From contig CM055903.1 of the NCBI GenBank assembly GCA_029582155.1, positions 40,655,353 through 40,719,352 on the forward strand: a DNA stretch of 64,000 nucleotides, written 5' to 3'. The notes beneath the pieces were generated by a model. The model was not told the origin of the DNA. It did not search any database and saw nothing but the letters and a program-made list of their open reading frames with translations. Positions 44,796-56,930 of the stretch are shown here, one piece after another; positions within the stretch are counted from its first letter, which is position 1; every line of letters begins with the position of its first letter. The position numbers and the translations under genes were made by a program. Source of the DNA: Panopea generosa (taxonomy: Eukaryota > Mollusca > Bivalvia > Adapedonta > Hiatellidae).

Positions 44796-47469
44796 ACGGC
44801 TCATTGAACTTCCAAAACAGTCGATTTTAGTTTTAATTTAAGTCTTGTTCTACTCTTCGAGATGATAGAAATACATGTTTATTTGATCACTGAGAAACTT
44901 TGCAAAAATAAAAATAAAGCATATTATTAGTACATAATTAAGAATGGATTTAACACCTTCGACAGAAAACGGGGAGTTACGAAGCTTGTTCAGAAACACA
45001 TCGGTCGGTAACACTTCAGAGAGAAACATAGTATGGGGAACTGTAAAGGATGTGGTTAAAAATTAAATAACGGCTTGCAGTTTTTAAGAACATCGCCTTT
45101 ATTCCCCTCAGTGTATTAATGAACTGGAACCCACAAGCTAATTTATTGCATGTTTACAAGCGACAAATTGTTCATATAAAATTAAAAACAAAATTACTTT
45201 TTAAATAACTGTACTAAACAAACCACCCTTGGTAACCTCTTATATTTACTGCGATAAAGTGATTTATGACTATAAGTGTGTGTGATAGTATCACGCGTAT
45301 ATGCAAGGGAGGACCCTGAGCAAGAAATACTTGACCAAACTAGTATTCCGTACTCATTGTGTTTTAGTGCGTATAAATAATTATTGCATACTACTTTCAA
45401 TACAGTTTTAATGCAGACATCAATATATTTTAATTTAAGAAAAAAAAAAAAATAATGATACATAATATTAGTCGAGTCATAACTCTCCTAATCTTGTTAA
45501 TGAACCCCTTATCTAACGGTCTTAATCTGCTCAATACCACTGCAATATTCATTTGTGTACTTCCGAACACTGGCAGAGGTGTAACAGTCTGAAAGTAACC
45601 AAGTCATTATGGAATTACAAAAATGTAAATAAAATTTAAAAGCTTGGTTCGCTCGTCCAAGTAAAACACATTTCGTTCAAAGTTACTTATTTGCTCTTTT
45701 TTTTTTTTAAAAAAGTCACTAAGGGGTCTGCATAAATGGTTTTAGCAATTCTATAAACACATTTAATTACAATCATTTCTGTTATTATCAAAAAGAGTGC
45801 ATTTTGGAAGTTTAATGAGGCTTTAAGATTCATTTAAATTTCAACAATTATAGTTATTTTTCCAGACACACACTGCCTCAAATAACAATAATCTGTGGAT
45901 ACTTTAAATTATTAGTGACAGAAGGGAAATAACTACCACTGCCACTTTATAACAGAAAGTCTATAGTAATCTCCCTTGTGTTATAGTGACACCATTACAA
46001 GTGTGTGTTTAGAATGTTGTTTATCATTGATAAAGAGTCAAGTAAACAAAAAAACATCATGAACACAAAATGAAGACATTAGAACTGACTAATCATCAAA
46101 CATAAGAGTTATTTTGGCCAGTTTTCATGATAGGCGATATCCAACACCAGAGACAGATGGCTCAGTTTAGATAATTTGGGATCCTATGACTACTTTATTA
46201 CCAAAAGTATCAGAACATGTGCCACATTATTGCATCATATCTCCATTTCTTCGACATTCCTTGTGAAGCCAGTGTTAAATATCCATGTAACAATCACAAG
46301 TATAACTTGAACCTTTGGACATCTGTTCCAATATGCGGGGATTAAAATAATTTGAAAGCAAAAAGATATAGTCTTAGCATTATTACATCCATGTGGTTTA
46401 TAAAGTGGCGTTGACCAACCAATTAGTGTAAAGTCAATAACATGTAATAATTTTTGCAATAGCTCAGATTCAAATCACTACAAGATGAACCTAATTAAAA
46501 AAAAAAATCTAATTAATATTCAATTAATTAACAAAATAGAAGATAAAAACAGCATCTAGACAATTAAAGTCATAGAGAATAGCTGAATAGCACTCACATT
46601 TCTGGCAGAATAATTAAATTCTGCCATAATGAACTTAAATATCTTCTATGCATTTATTGGATCCTAAAAACCATTCTTGTGGTAGTTCAGAGATATCAAG
46701 TAATTAGAAGAAAAATCCAGTAGTTGACGCTAGTATTAAATAACTCTTTAAGGAACTATTGTTTCAATTTTTTATTTTCATGAATTTTAAAGATTTTAAA
46801 GAAGGGAAAATATGTCTTTCTCATTTCTGCAAATACCAAAAAAAACAAAACTACAGTCATGTACTGTACATTACTTTTATTTACCATAAAGCTTCTTATC
46901 TAATTCCGCGATGTGTAAAATATTGTCCTTCGTTTTACCTCAAAAGTGATACATTTGCTAAAAATCAATAACTTTTCTATACTTGGTACTACATAACCTT
47001 TAAGAGCGTTTCTCTTTTGAATCTCTAGGAAGACGCATAGTTACAAGGTCTATAAACAATGTTCTTTCTTGGAAACTAACTGACTAAGTTTCACCCCATA
47101 TCGCCCACCTCTTTGTAATATTAGAATTGGGCGTGGAAGATTAACATGTCTGACAGGTGTGCACCTACGCATCGCACAAAATCCCATTTTGCTTTGTTTG
47201 ATTATGACATTTGCTCACTAAATGCCATATTATGGTATTTGGTTTAAACGTTTAATAAGTATACTTGCAGTACTCCCAAATGATATTTCTTTTACATGGC
47301 TGCAGATTGTGAAATAAAAGCATATTTTACTTGTTGTCTTCCACAGTGAATGTACTTGATAAATCAGGTCAAGTGTCTTGCTCAAGGACACAGCACCTAG
47401 TAGCCGCTTGGGAAGGGTTAGCTCTGCTACATTAAAGAATTTTTTCAATTTTTTGGTGTTTTTTTTTTT
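44796..47469. other. No gene recognised
   Basis: AT-rich. A possible 60-bp mini-inverted element lies at 45915-45978 (AAGGGAAATAACT at one end, AGTAATCTCCCTT at the other). No exons are supported. Confidence 0.4.
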
Positions 47470-47670
47470 AAAGAAAAATTTAATTTTTTAATGGGGTTTA
47501 ACCTCATTTTCAACATGTTACTGGTTATATATGGCAACCAGTTTTACTGGTGGAGGAGGACCTCAGACTCGTAAACATTAATCTGTGTCCTTCACCAAGT
47601 AACTGTTAACCCGACTGGTGTAAACTTTCTTACGACAAGTCTTCAGACTTAGCAGGGCTGGAACAGAATT
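47470..47670 (-). mobile_element. SINE D, diverged copy
   Basis: Minus orientation: AATGGGGTTTAACCTCATTT, CCAGTTTTACTGGTGGAGGA and a decayed distal part without a clear head. Confidence 0.75.
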
Positions 47671-49601
47671 AAAAAATTAAACAAGATCTTTTAACCCTAA
47701 ACATGCCGCTTTTCTATAATGGACTCCTCCACTCATCTTTTGTTCTAGACTGTTCCATTATCATAAAGAAGGGGTGATAAGAAAATCTGAGAACAAAATT
47801 ATGTAGAACTATGAACGATAAGACTGTGAGTGACCATCAGGCTGATTTGGGTTTACTTTGTGAACATCAAGTTCAAAATTCTGTATAAACAACACCACAC
47901 ATTATCACCGACCCACGTACGTCATTCTTAAAGTAATATTACGGTTTATTTTTAGATATTTGTATTACTCTTCAAATACATTTTATTCATGAATGAATCA
48001 TAATAATATATTTACAAATATTTGTCAGCTATTGTACTATTGACTTGCTGATGATAATAGGATTCTATGCTACGACTCAATAAACTTGACCTTTCATTTT
48101 GTCTAAATGTCTTAACCTCTTGGTTTCCCGCCTATCTGTATTGTATAAAATCATGTTGCATCATTGGACAGGTCACATGTTGGACTAAATATATACATAT
48201 TATGTATGATATCATCTTATGAAATGTTAATTCAAGTACAAAATGATTCGTATCTAACAAATGACAAAGTTTATTGCGTTTATATACATACTATTATTTA
48301 CTTTATATCAGAAAAATACAATAAACTGGTTCCACTAAGTTCATAAAGTGCCGGCAACCTGATACACTTAAAAACTTTTTCATCGAAACAAGAAAAAAAA
48401 ATGCCCTTTTTGTGCCCCTGTGTGACACTTACTTTTGATTTTTAGTTTACACTGGTACAATTCTAAATACCTGTTTTTCTTTTATTTATTACTTAGTTTG
48501 AATACAGTGTGTTTTAAGTCTGAATGCCTGCAACATGTTTTTAAATAAATGCCCAATAGATAATAATGGTTTTAATACATTTTATTTCATTAATTGCCAT
48601 GTGATTCTTAGGTTATTTTTAAGTTGAATGACCATGTTTCCGAGTCATTATTGAATGCTTGTGCCTCTTTATAGTTTGAATTCCTTCAGTTCTTTTGAAT
48701 GCCTTGTGTTCCTAAAAGTTTGTTCGAATGCCTTGTGTTCCTAAAAGTTTGCCTTGTGTTCCTAAAAGTTTGTTCGAATGCCTTGTGCTCCTTAGTTTAA
48801 ACATCTTTTATTTTTAGCCTGAATTTTTTGTGTTTTCCAGTTTGATAATATTCAATACAGCATTACAAGTCTGAAGTTCCCTCTAGACAGCAGGTCTAGA
48901 AACTGCTAAAGGTCAATTTCTCTCTACATGTACCACATTGACCACCAACATCTAAGAGAAATCTCTTCAATCCGCCTGACACTAACCAGAATGCCTGATT
49001 ACGAGGCACCATCAGTAAACATTCCACTAATGTAGATATGTTTGTTTATGGAATATATAATAAAGTCTATACATCTACATAAAACAAACTATGAACATAT
49101 CAACACAATCTCCATCTTCAGCTTCACTGGAGAGTTGTGGCAGATTCCAACATAAACATCACCCTCAGATTCTAATCTAAATCTGCAAGCGCTGATCATA
49201 GAAAAACTCTTTAGGTATATTATATTAGTTTAATTTAGGTTTAGTTTCTCCTTCAAATAAACCATCCTAGACCATTGCAGCCTAAAAAAGGGGACTTATT
49301 TTTAGAATATCAGGAGTGTTTTAATTAGATAATCCCTTCCTGGAACACTCTTTCTAAAATTGTTCTTTTAACAATTTCTACAAAAATATTACTAATTTAA
49401 TGAGCAATATATGTGACTTGGTCATACATGGTTTATATTTAAATTATATAAGATAATGACTTTCTAACCCTCAAATAATTTCCAGGTATATGTGCAGCAG
49501 CCAATCGGGTTGGGGTGGGGGTGGGGGACAAAGTGATCCTGTTTTAAAAGATGCTTATGTTTAGACAAGTTGATTAAACCTGCAGTTATAAACTATTCAT
49601 A
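47671..49601. other. No gene recognised
   Basis: Holds an inverted 60-bp dispersed module (47740-47800). A three-copy GAATGCCTTGTGTTCCTAAA tandem lies at 48680-48795. A short G-rich run lies near 49508. Confidence 0.5.
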
Positions 49602-49605
49602 TTAA

Positions 49606-49915
49606 CCCTTTACTTCATATAGACGCCTTTGGACATGTCTAATATAGACACCTTTGGACACGTCTAATATAGACACCTTTGGACACCTCTGATATAGACA
49701 CGTTTGGACACCTCTAATATAGACACCTTTGGACACGTAATATAGAAGGCTTTTGAATTATTTGGTGAATTATGTTTATATTAACTGACAGAGTGGAAAA
49801 CAGTGTAGGAAGTGTTCAGATTGCTCGTTATGAGCAAGCTGAACTCTTCCTGCACTGTTTTCAAAGGCCTTCTGTGATTGGTGTGGGGAAAACGCGTATC
49901 TATGGAGTAAAGGGT
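49606..49915. mobile_element. TTAA-flanked MITE, copy 2 (expanded)
   Basis: Inverted relative to the copy at 7119-7339, with which it shares nearly its whole sequence: GTGGAAAACAGTG, the central hairpin and TCAAAGGCCTTCTGTGATTG. Ends are CCCTTTACTTCATATAGACG and, inverted, CCCTTTACTCCATAGATACG. TTAA is present at 49602-49605, and TTTAA follows the right end. A 25-bp internal tandem lies near the left end. Confidence 0.85.
49622..49748. repeat. ~25-bp tandem inside the MITE (~5 units)
   Basis: Units are TTTGGACACGTCTAATATAG with ACACC. They are absent from the copy at 7.1 kb, so the expansion happened in this copy or its lineage. Confidence 0.88.
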
Positions 49916-50026
49916 TTAAGGAGTATTCAAAATGCAATCAAATTGATGAAATTGTTTAACAATATTTATTCATGTATGTTGTAGATGTATAGCCTAAATA
50001 TATTGTGGTAGTCAATCTTGAGAAGC

Positions 50027-50366
50027 CACTCAGTTAGCTCAGCCGGTAGCACGTCTGACGATCAATCCAGGGGTCGTAAGTTTGAATACCCCGTCCAGTC
50101 AGTCTGTGTAATGATTGATATACAACAAAGTGTCTCATTGTCATTCATCTAATTCTAACTCTAATTCAAGTGGGAAAGTTATCAGTTACTTGTAGGAAAG
50201 TTATCAGTTACTTGTGGGAAAGTTATCAGTTACTTGTGGAGATGGGTTTGCTTGAGTTCTGGTTTACCTTCCAAGATCCCAGGAATGAACAGCTACATAG
50301 ATTGATCATCTGTTAACGATAATTGACATAAAAATGAGGCTATCTATTCAAACAAACAAATCTCAA
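50027..50366 (+). mobile_element. SINE A with internal triplication
   Basis: Head CAGTTAGCTCAGCCGGTAGC and GTAAGTTTGAATACC, complete body and tail CTATTCAAACAAACAAATC. A segment of about 24 bp containing GGAAAGTTATCAGTTACTTG is present three times (50174-50240) where other copies have one. Confidence 0.87.
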
Positions 50367-50884
50367 CTGCTCAAATAACTTTTTTTTTTCTTCTTCAACA
50401 AATCAGTGTATGGAACCACACCTAGCTCGATTAGGGAGATTAGCTTAATCTGTAAGATAATCTAACCCACTTGATGAACATTAAAGCTTTAAGAATATAT
50501 AAAATTCTTTCAACATGTTTGATTAAATCTTAGAAGTACAACTTCTGATCTGCAGCACATTTTTTTCTCAGCGGTGGTTAAAGCATTTTTCATTTTATTA
50601 TGTGTGTACATAAGGCCATAACAATTAATTACATGCTGTGAGTATGTACATAATTTACACATATGTGTATGTACTAGTGCATGTCCATGGGCAACAGACA
50701 TCAACCAATCATTTTGCAGACATTCTGTCTGTTAATGAATCTTGAGTTTATCATCCTGTAATGACTTCTGGGCATTGTAGGTGTTGCCATGTCAACTGGA
50801 TTAATTATATCTTTATCTTACAACTGACCATCCAGAGGGTGAAAAGTGGGTTTTTCATACAAATATTTTAACATCAGTCAACAT

Positions 50885-51183
50885 GTTGGTTAAATGCATT
50901 CAAAGAATTTTAAGCTCTGGTTAAAATGGTCATTCAAAGAATTTTAAGTGGTCATTCAAAGAATTTTAAGCTCTGGTTAAAATGGTCATTCAAAGAATTT
51001 TAAGTGGTCATTCAAAGAATTTTAAGCTCTGGTTAAAATGGCCATTTAAAGAATTTTAAGCCCTGGTTGAAAAAGCCATCCAAAAAATGTAAAGCCCTAG
51101 TTAAAAATGGCCATCAAAGAATTTTAAGCCCTTGTTAAAAATGGTCATCAAAAAATGTAAAGCCCTGGTTAAAATGGCCATTC
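50885..51183 (+). repeat. Irregular 22-35-bp tandem array
   Basis: Units of GGTCATTCAAAGAATTTTAA with or without GCTCTGGTTAAAAT. A further unit piece lies at 51316-51338, beyond a SINE D fragment. Confidence 0.85.
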
Positions 51184-51316
51184 AGTTTGCTAGTTATTAC
51201 TTGCGGAAGAACATTATTGGTCATCTACTCAGTTTGAGGTCTTCTTCCACCAGTAAAACTGGATATGCTATATATAGAGTTTGACCCCATTAAAAAAAAA
51301 GGAAAGAAAAAAAAAG
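51184..51316 (+). mobile_element. SINE D, head-less copy inside an array
   Basis: Plus-strand SINE D 3' part: GTTTGCTAGTTATTACTTGC, GAGGTCTTCTTCCACCAGTA, then GACCCCATT and an A-rich tail. GGCCATTCA flanks both sides, either as a target duplication or because the array already carried it. Confidence 0.78.
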
Positions 51317-51518
51317 GCCATTCAAAGAATTTTAAGCCGCAACCTTGAATGAATCGTCAGAAAAGGTAATCTTGAAGAATCTCTTTAGACAGCAGAGATA
51401 ATGATTGGTTTGTTTCTGCATGAGCCCTCTATCAGTTCAACAACCCTATGATGACCAATACAAAGGAGATAGCACATAAATAATTTTTCTTCAAATAAGG
51501 AACCAAAATTTTTAAAAT

Positions 51519-51767
51519 GTTTGTTTGAATATTAAGCATCATTTTATGCCATCAAAGTCTAACAAATGATCAGATAACCGCTGTTTCCTTAGTCTTAGGG
51601 ATCCTGGAAGGTTAACCAGGTCTCGAGCACACCCATCTCTCCCAGTAACTGGTAACTTTCCCACTTTAATCAGAAGTGAGACATAAATGACTGTGAGACC
51701 CATTGGATTCAAACTCACAACCCCTGGATTGATAGTCAGACATGACTGCCAGCCTAACCAGGCAAAA
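51519..51767 (-). mobile_element. SINE A, near-complete copy
   Basis: Minus-orientation body (GGATCCTGGAAGGTTAACCA, CTTTCCCACTTTAATCAG) with a decayed head (CAACCCCTGGATTGATAGTC). Confidence 0.82.
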
Positions 51768-52001
51768 TTAATATCACATGTATATTTTGTTACATCAGCA
51801 AAGTCACATTTTCTTGTTATCATAAAGAGATCTATTAATAAACAAAATTACAAGAAAATATCGCCTGGAGAATTTGAAAGTGGGATCCTTATAAAATAAT
51901 TCCTGGAATTGTGTGGCTTAAATATGACATTTATTTCTCAGTTTCTTGGTACTAATTCACATGTTATGCTCCTGAGATTCAGGAAATGTCAAAGATGATA
52001 T

Positions 52002-52051
52002 TTTATTTGAATATTTACTGCCATTTTTATGCCATCGAGAGTTAACAGATA
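52002..52051 (-). mobile_element. SINE A tail fragment
   Basis: About 50 bp matching the 3' end only: TTTGAATATTTACTGCC and TTTTATGCCATCGAGAG. Confidence 0.65.
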
Positions 52052-53006
52052 TTAATTCGTCATTTTTCTTAAATTCATGCCACAACATCTACATGCTGCC
52101 GAATACCGCAATATCCAAAGACCCATCATCATGTTTCAAGTTTAAAAAGGGGCATTACTGTGACAAATGGTTGCGAGGGATTATATTCCGAATGTTCGAA
52201 GTCAATATATTGTAACAATTTTTTTTTTCAATTCAACAGTTTTCATAATACCGGGTAAATACATTCCTGGAAAATATCAGTTTGTATTTTTTTTTTTAAG
52301 AAATTTTTAGCATGACACCAGTCCTCTAGTATTAACAAAAATGTTAATAGTGTCTGTAATATGAAGTTTGAAATTGTGTTATTCCGAAATTAACACATGT
52401 ATTTTCATATGGATAAATAAAGTCAGTATAAGTGTAAAGATTACTTTGATGCATGAACACCAAACATAATTCAATTTCAACATTACCCTGTATAGACAGT
52501 AACAATGCTTGTTCAACCATCATATTTTCTACACAATGGCTGTGTACTAAGATCTCTTCTTTTAAGATATGGCCAACCTCTTTTGATAATATTGCTATTT
52601 TATGGACGGCCGTGCAACCTGATAGGAAACGTATCATCTCGATCAATATTCCTAAACAATGTTTTTAAAGAATTTGTTTGTTTATTATAATGAAAATAAA
52701 AAAGAAATCTTTCATGGGACTCCTAAACAGTAGACTGGACCCAACTCTCCCACTTGTTTCTGTTACAAAGCCGTGAGATCTGAGCATGTTGATTGGTCAG
52801 TTGCTTCTGGGAAAGTTACAGACTTCACAGTTTGGTAACAGTTAAAGTACTATGAATTGTGGGACAGGTATGGAATTCCATGCTTTTTGATTGGGGTTGA
52901 ATAAACTGGACTAGGGAGATATCAGGGAATGTGACCATGCTATGGGAATCCCAATATCGCAGACAACATGCTGTGATTATCTCCCTTTTCTTTCAAATAA
53001 TTGCGC
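52052..53006. other. No gene recognised
   Basis: Opposed frames at 52344-52690 have no recognised domain. Possible mini-inverted ends CTAGGGAGATATC and GATTATCTCCCTT lie at 52913-52986. Confidence 0.4.
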
Positions 53007-53203
53007 TCAGCATTTAGAGGACAGTTATAGGTCTGGTTGGACCGGTGTCAGTGAAATGTGACTAGGTGGGGTATCATACCACGTGTCTGCGGCATGATAC
53101 TCCAGTGTGACAGCGCTCAGAATACTGTCTCAAGTAGACACTGTCGCAATATAACTGAAAAATTGTTGAAAGCGACACTAAACACCATACAACAACAACA
53201 ACA
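53007..53203 (+). mobile_element. SINE C, 5'-truncated copy
   Basis: Plus orientation from CTCAGCATTTAGAGGACAGT through GGCATGATACTCCAGTGTGA to ACTAAACACCATACAACAAC. The tRNA head is absent. It ends in an AAC-rich tail. Confidence 0.85.
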
Positions 53204-53819
53204 AAATCTTTCAAATAAATCAAGCCACTGAAACTGTTGCACTACATTACCGGTACCACATTGATCTAGGGGAGAAAGTGTAATTAGCTCACAGCACCTG
53301 TCAGGAGAGTTGTTGATAGGTTGCAATGGGTGCATGCTCATATATATATATATGTACCTTCAACTCATTAATTACCCTCTCCCACCTGCACTACAGGTTT
53401 CCCCAGCTACCTGACACTATAATAACAAATTCTCATAACAGTTAACCAAAGTCCAGACTTTTTCATCTGTTGGTTTATGAACCCACTGTATCTATTTTCT
53501 TAATATATATGAAAAAAAAATAGATCTACATTTTGTCTGTAAAATAAATATATTTTTTAAATTATTCTATATTTTACAGTTTTTTTGGCTTATTTTTCAC
53601 CCAACACAAACTGTATATCCTTTTTTAAAAAAAAATGTAAACCAACAAATTAAATGTTCTTGCCAATTTTTTACTAGCTTGTACTAGTTGAGGCCTTGCG
53701 AATAATTATTTAACCTGCAGTTGATGTTAGTGAGGGTCATTATGTTTGTACATAAAACAAGTAAAATCTAGATTAGAAAGGTCACAAAACAAAATTTAAT
53801 GTTGTTACTTTCTAATTCT

Positions 53820-54012
53820 TGAGATTGAAGGCCATTTTCAACACATGACAGGGACAGGTTATAATACAGCATAAAGTGAATCTGAGTAGAGCCATTAACT
53901 TTCACAAGTAACTGGCAAACTTTCTCACAGAATGCTTTTGGACTGTCAGAGCTGGGCTCATACCCATGACAACCCACAGACAACAGTGCCAGGTGTGACC
54001 ACTCACCCAAAC
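53820..54012 (-). mobile_element. SINE D, diverged copy
   Basis: Minus orientation: CCATTTTCAACACATGACAG, CAAGTAACTGGCAAACTTTC and a decayed head (ACCCATGACAACCC). 53204-53819 holds only AT-rich sequence. Confidence 0.72.
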
Positions 54013-54182
54013 AGGGCTATTTTTTATTGGCTTTCAGTCAATAACCATCCCTTCTCAATGATCATGATAACACTTCAACTGTAGAAGGACGGACAAATCT
54101 ATTAAAGAACTCTAATGTTAAAGGAACACAGAACAATTTACTTATGTTCACTATTCAAATAGTTTTATATTATGGAAAATTA

Positions 54183-54482
54183 TTGATTGATTGAATGATT
54201 GATTGAATATTTAGCATAATTTTTATGCCATCGAGGGTTAACAGATGATCAGTTAAACTAACCACTGTTTCCAGGGGTCATGGAAGGTTAACCAGTACTC
54301 AGTAGACCCAATCTCCACAAGTAACTGATAACTTTCCCACTTGAATCAGCAGTGAGAGACAAATGATAATAAGACGCAATGTCGTATATAAACCATCAGA
54401 GAGACTGTAGTCGGATGGGGATTCATTATACTAACGACCCCTGGATTGACAGTCAAATGGGTTACCAAGCTAATCGGGCCCG
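54183..54482 (-). mobile_element. SINE A, full-length copy
   Basis: Minus orientation from a TTGATTGATTGAATGATTGA tail through GCCATCGAGGGTTAACAGAT to a head ending CCAAGCTAATCGGGCCCGG. Confidence 0.87.
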
Positions 54483-54530
54483 GAGTCAGATAATATTTTC
54501 ACCTGTATAATATTTTCATCCCCCCCACAC

Positions 54531-54551
54531 CCCCCCCCCCCCCCCCCCCCC
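54531..54551. repeat. Poly-C run
   Basis: An uninterrupted C homopolymer of about 20 bases after a CCCCCCCACA stretch. Length may be unreliable in the assembly. Confidence 0.9.
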
Positions 54552-54559
54552 AAATATAT

Positions 54560-55130
54560 TTTTTAAAAAATGAGCACAACTACTTATTATGATAAAGAAA
54601 GCAGTATAAAACTTGCATTTATGATGAAGCAAAGCAAACTTAAAAGAAAAAAATAACAGAAGGGGGTTAAAATATTATAGTTATTATATTTTCACCCGGG
54701 TGAAAATATTATAGCCATTACATTTTCAACCCCACTCCCACTCATCTCATTTATCCCAACATCAGTTTTAAATGATTACATTCAAAAGTGTGACTTGTAC
54801 GCTTTATCAGACAAAAAAATATATTTGCTTTATTGAAATAATTTATCTGATAAGGAAAGAGGGGCGGGTGAAAATATGGCCAGTATATTTTCACCCACCA
54901 CCCCATCACTTCTTATTATGATAAATAAAGCATTACAGTTGTATTAATACAATGAAATAAACTTAAAAGAAAAAAATAACAGGGGATGGGGGTGGGTGAA
55001 AATATAAGAGCCATTATATTCTACCCCCAAAACACACACCCTCATCTCATCTATGCCAACTTCAAGTTTTTATTTCAATTTTCATTGATTACCTTCAATA
55101 GTATGACTTAAAATGCTTAAACAGACAAAA
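54560..55130. repeat. ~338-bp diverged tandem duplication with palindromes
   Basis: CTTATTATGATAAAGAAAGC near 54573 and CTTATTATGATAAATAAAGC near 54911 start two copies that share AACTTAAAAGAAAAAAATAA, GTGAAAATAT and CTCATCTCAT blocks. The first copy has a perfect 24-bp palindrome at 54686-54709 (ATATTTTCACCC and its complement). Confidence 0.8.
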
Positions 55131-55950
55131 GAACATTTTATGATACATTAGATGACTACCAGAAGTAGATAATTTGTGCTTGTTGGAGGATAGATTGTCA
55201 TTAAAGTGAAAAAAATCAAGCTATAATTTAAAATAATGAATCAAATTATATTATTTTAAATATGGAAGATGTGAATATTATGTATAATTTTAAATATTAC
55301 TATCTCAAACTTCATATTAAAGAGAAAACTAGCAGTTTTCATAAATATCATTTATCTATTTCACATGACTATGCAAAATTTTGCATTAGCCCTGTAGAGT
55401 AATACCATAATGTTACACCATACAGAATGTCTGAAAATTACCCAGAATATGAAATTATCAGTTTGTATAACACATAGCATAAAGTGATAAATCTCTGTTA
55501 ACACCAATTTGTTCAACAGTTGACTCATTTGTTTCAATTTTAAGCTTTCAAATGAGTGATACATAGCCATTATATACAATTTATTATATTCTATAATATG
55601 CAGATGAAAGACTATCTCATGTTAGCAATATTATTATAGTCAAGGCGGTACAATACTATATCAAAGAAACTAAACGCTTTGCATTATCTCATTTATGATT
55701 TCTTTTCTTGTTTTTAACTGTACTATATTACTTCGACCTTGTAATTTATTCAACTATTTTGCCCATTGTATATAAATGCTAAGTAGCATAGGACACCAAT
55801 GTTTTGTTTTATTTTTGAGCTTTTTTATATACTAATCTGATTTTCTCACTGGGGTGCTACTGAGATGTAGATACAGGACACATGCATATGGGCGACATTA
55901 TGAAGAAATGATATTTGTTTGTTTTACTATTTATTACTTTCTTTCCTTTC
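55131..55950. other. No gene recognised
   Basis: Strongly AT-rich. No element ends or exons were seen. Confidence 0.45.
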
Positions 55951-56197
55951 CACTATCAATTCAGGGGCGACGTGAGTTCGAATCTCCTGCCCGGCAACAG
56001 TCTCCGTGATGATTGATATACAACATTGTATCTCATTATCATTAGTCTCTCACCACTGATTCAAGTGGGAAAGTTATCAGTTACTTGCCGAGACGGGGTG
56101 TGCTCGAGTACTGGTTAATCCCAGGCAACAGTGGTTAGGTTAACTGATCGTCTGTTAGCCCTCGATGGCATAAAAATGACGTTAAATAGTCAATCAA
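55951..56197 (+). mobile_element. SINE A, 5'-truncated with perfect TSD
   Basis: Begins CACTATCAATTCAGGGGCGA, so box A is missing. Box B (GTGAGTTCGAATCTC) and the whole body follow. The 11-bp duplication TCTTTCCTTTC lies at 55940-55950 and 56198-56208. Confidence 0.88.
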
Positions 56198-56289
56198 TCT
56201 TTCCTTTCGAACCATTTTCTATTCTCATAATATTGGTTAAGAAAAAAATGTTAAAACATGTCATTTTGATATTTAATGTAAACATTGTA

Positions 56290-56452
56290 AAAAGATGTAG
56301 GGGAGGAAGACATCAGAATGAATCTGAGTAGAACCATCATCCTTCCGCAATAAGGTTTTGTTAGCTAGCAGGACTCAAACATATGTCCTTTGCGGTGAGA
56401 GGTAAGTGATCTTGAGACAGCACCTTAGACCACTTGGCCATGGAGGACCTTA
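56290..56452 (-). mobile_element. SINE D, 3'-truncated copy
   Basis: Minus orientation: GGGGAGGAAGACATCAGAAT to a well-kept head whose minus strand reads GTCCTCCATGGCCAAGTGGT, CTAAGGTGCTGTCTC and GTTTGAGTCC. This head is close to the unexpanded form of the 47-bp unit. Confidence 0.82.
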
Positions 56453-56541
56453 CATGCATAGGGATCGTGTATGACTATTTTTTAGTATTCAACATAATGC
56501 AGCATGTTGAGCAAATAAAATTTCTGCTTCAAATTTTCATT

Positions 56542-56754
56542 TTTTTGTTTGAATATTTAGCACCATTTTTATGCCATCAAGGGCTAACAGATGATCAGTT
56601 AACCATATCACTCTTTTCTGGGATCCTCTAAGGTTACTCGAGCACACCCGCTTAACTTTCCCACTTGAATCTTGGTGAAAAATGACCATGAGATGCAATG
56701 TTGTATGTCAATCATCCCTCAGACTGGCAGGGCAGTAATTTGAACTCACAGCCC
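56542..56754 (-). mobile_element. SINE A, internally shortened copy
   Basis: Minus orientation: GTTTGAATATTTAGCACC, GCCATCAAGGGCTAACAGAT and GCAATGTTGTATGTCAATCA. The head is reduced to a box B-like remnant. Confidence 0.8.
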
Positions 56755-56865
56755 GTTTTTTTTAATGAACAAAAAAAAGTGTCAGGCGGCATGAAAATTA
56801 GTGGGAATGATGATGTAGCAATAATTTATTATGGTCTTATGTTTACAAAGATTGTTATTATATTT

Positions 56866-56930
56866 TTTTTTTGAGAAATGCTCTGTTGACCACCCTTCCA
56901 CAAGTAACTGGCAAACTGATGAAAATATAA
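56866..56930 (-). mobile_element. SINE D fragment
   Basis: A T run is followed by CCCTTCCACAAGTAACTGGC and AAACTGATG. Too short for more than a family match. Confidence 0.45.

Noticed and set aside
52344-52690. Opposed frames of 61-100 codons
   Set aside because: No recognised motif, and open on both strands.
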